Of a DNA stretch of 5,204 nt, positions 4,707 through 5,204 are shown piece after piece. The stretch comes from Clostridiaceae bacterium (GTDB lineage: Bacteria > Bacillota > Clostridia > Saccharofermentanales > DTU023), in NCBI GenBank assembly GCA_012800135.1, contig JAAZJV010000072.1:1-5204 (forward strand), given 5' to 3'. Under the pieces are notes generated by a model, which was given only the letters and a program-made list of their open reading frames with translations, had not been told where the DNA came from and searched no databases. Each line of letters starts with the position of its first letter. The first letter of the stretch is position 1. The position numbers were made by a program, and so were the translations under genes.

Positions 4707-5204
4707 TTATCTTCGATACGGAACTGTTTCTCCTGTGTCAACCTGCTGAGTTAAATTACCTGCTGCATTGAAGTTATAACGGAACACTTTGCAGGTTCCA
4801 CCAATTGTAAATGAACTGGTAGCGGGAGAGAAGAAAGTCGATGTGATGCTCTCCACTTCCCATGCCAATTGTCCCGCATCATCAATGGACAACTTGCCGC
4901 CCAATGAGCCTTTCACGGAATAGAATGTCTTCGTCGTTCCATCTAACGGGTCGCATAGAAGCAAAACCGCTGTATAGTTCTCTCGCACAACCGGCGTGAG
5001 TTTCTCGCTAGTAATATCCAATCCGCCATTGTCCTTTGAAGCCACAAAATCTAGGACATCGGCAATTTCATGTCGTCCGCCCTCGTCATTCTGTTTAGGG
5101 ACAGCGTATGCTGACAGGTATACTTGTCCTTCGAACTCCACCATATCAGTGAGATAGTATTCGCAGTCGTCGCCTTCATAAGTAAAGCTTTCGAGTACGT
5201 TGCC
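4707..5204 (-). CDS. Unrecognised protein, C-terminal 165 residues (5' end outside the window)
   Basis: The frame is open to the right edge, so the ATG at 5144 is an internal Met rather than the start; in-frame residues before it (FTYEGDDCEYYLTDMVEFEG) continue the same style. The visible part is rich in predicted strands, with Gly/Asp turns: VYLSAYAVPKQ, YTAVLLLCDPLDGTTKTFYS, GKLSIDDAGQLAWEVESI and KVFRYNFNAAGNL. There is no membrane helix and only a few Cys. A repeated beta-sheet fold such as a propeller or sandwich is plausible, and the N-terminus could carry an export signal outside the window. It ends at TAA (4707-4709) and is followed by a terminator, so it is the last gene of its transcript. 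I do not recognise the family and assign no function. Confidence 0.8.
   Translation of the reverse strand, partial: GNVLESFTYEGDDCEYYLTDMVEFEGQVYLSAYAVPKQNDEGGRHEIADVLDFVASKDNGGLDITSEKLTPVVRENYTAVLLLCDPLDGTTKTFYSVKGSLGGKLSIDDAGQLAWEVESITSTFFSPATSSFTIGGTCKVFRYNFNAAGNLTQQVDTGETVPYRR

Noticed and set aside
1..5204. CRISPR array, tRNA, rRNA, transposase or defence gene
   Set aside because: No regularly spaced repeats, cloverleaf, rRNA-like sequence or catalytic motifs of such systems were seen on either strand.

Overview
The window looks like a Bacillota chromosome, most likely class Clostridia. The DNA is moderately AT-rich, ribosome binding sites are strong and purine-rich (AGGAGG type), and the gene families fit that group. 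This is judged from protein style, not from a marker gene. Almost everything lies on the minus strand, so the text below reads from right to left.

Layout. At the right edge (4707-5204) is the C-terminal part of an unrecognised minus-strand protein, followed by a clear minus-strand intrinsic terminator (about 4627-4678). Positions 4381-4614 hold the 3' end of a broken minus-strand gene, perhaps a PH/YcxB-like beta domain. At 4065-4295 is the only plus-strand gene with good support: a 76-residue single-pass membrane protein with its own ribosome binding site. To its left lie two more fragments: the tail of a plus-strand ORF (3857-3982) and a minus-strand small membrane ORF split by an in-frame TAA (3559-3771). 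Positions 2759-3431 encode an isoprenylcysteine carboxyl methyltransferase (ICMT)-family membrane methyltransferase, broken by one extra base in an A7 run. Below it, 2079-2758 is a gene-poor stretch with several inverted repeats and a possible decayed gene pair joined by an ATGA overlap.

The left 2.1 kb is an intact two-gene operon on the minus strand. The first gene encodes a double zinc-ribbon, six-helix membrane protein (532 residues). The second encodes a secreted TPM-domain protein that overlaps it by 11 nt and runs off the left edge. The tight overlap suggests coupled translation and a shared role at the cell envelope, but the function of this pair is not known.

The most notable general feature is the density of broken genes between about 2.5 and 4.6 kb: one frameshifted methyltransferase and four or so small ORF remnants. 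The stretch reads as a site of gene decay or past rearrangement between two healthy gene blocks. I see no transposase, CRISPR array, tRNA, rRNA or convincing new defence system.
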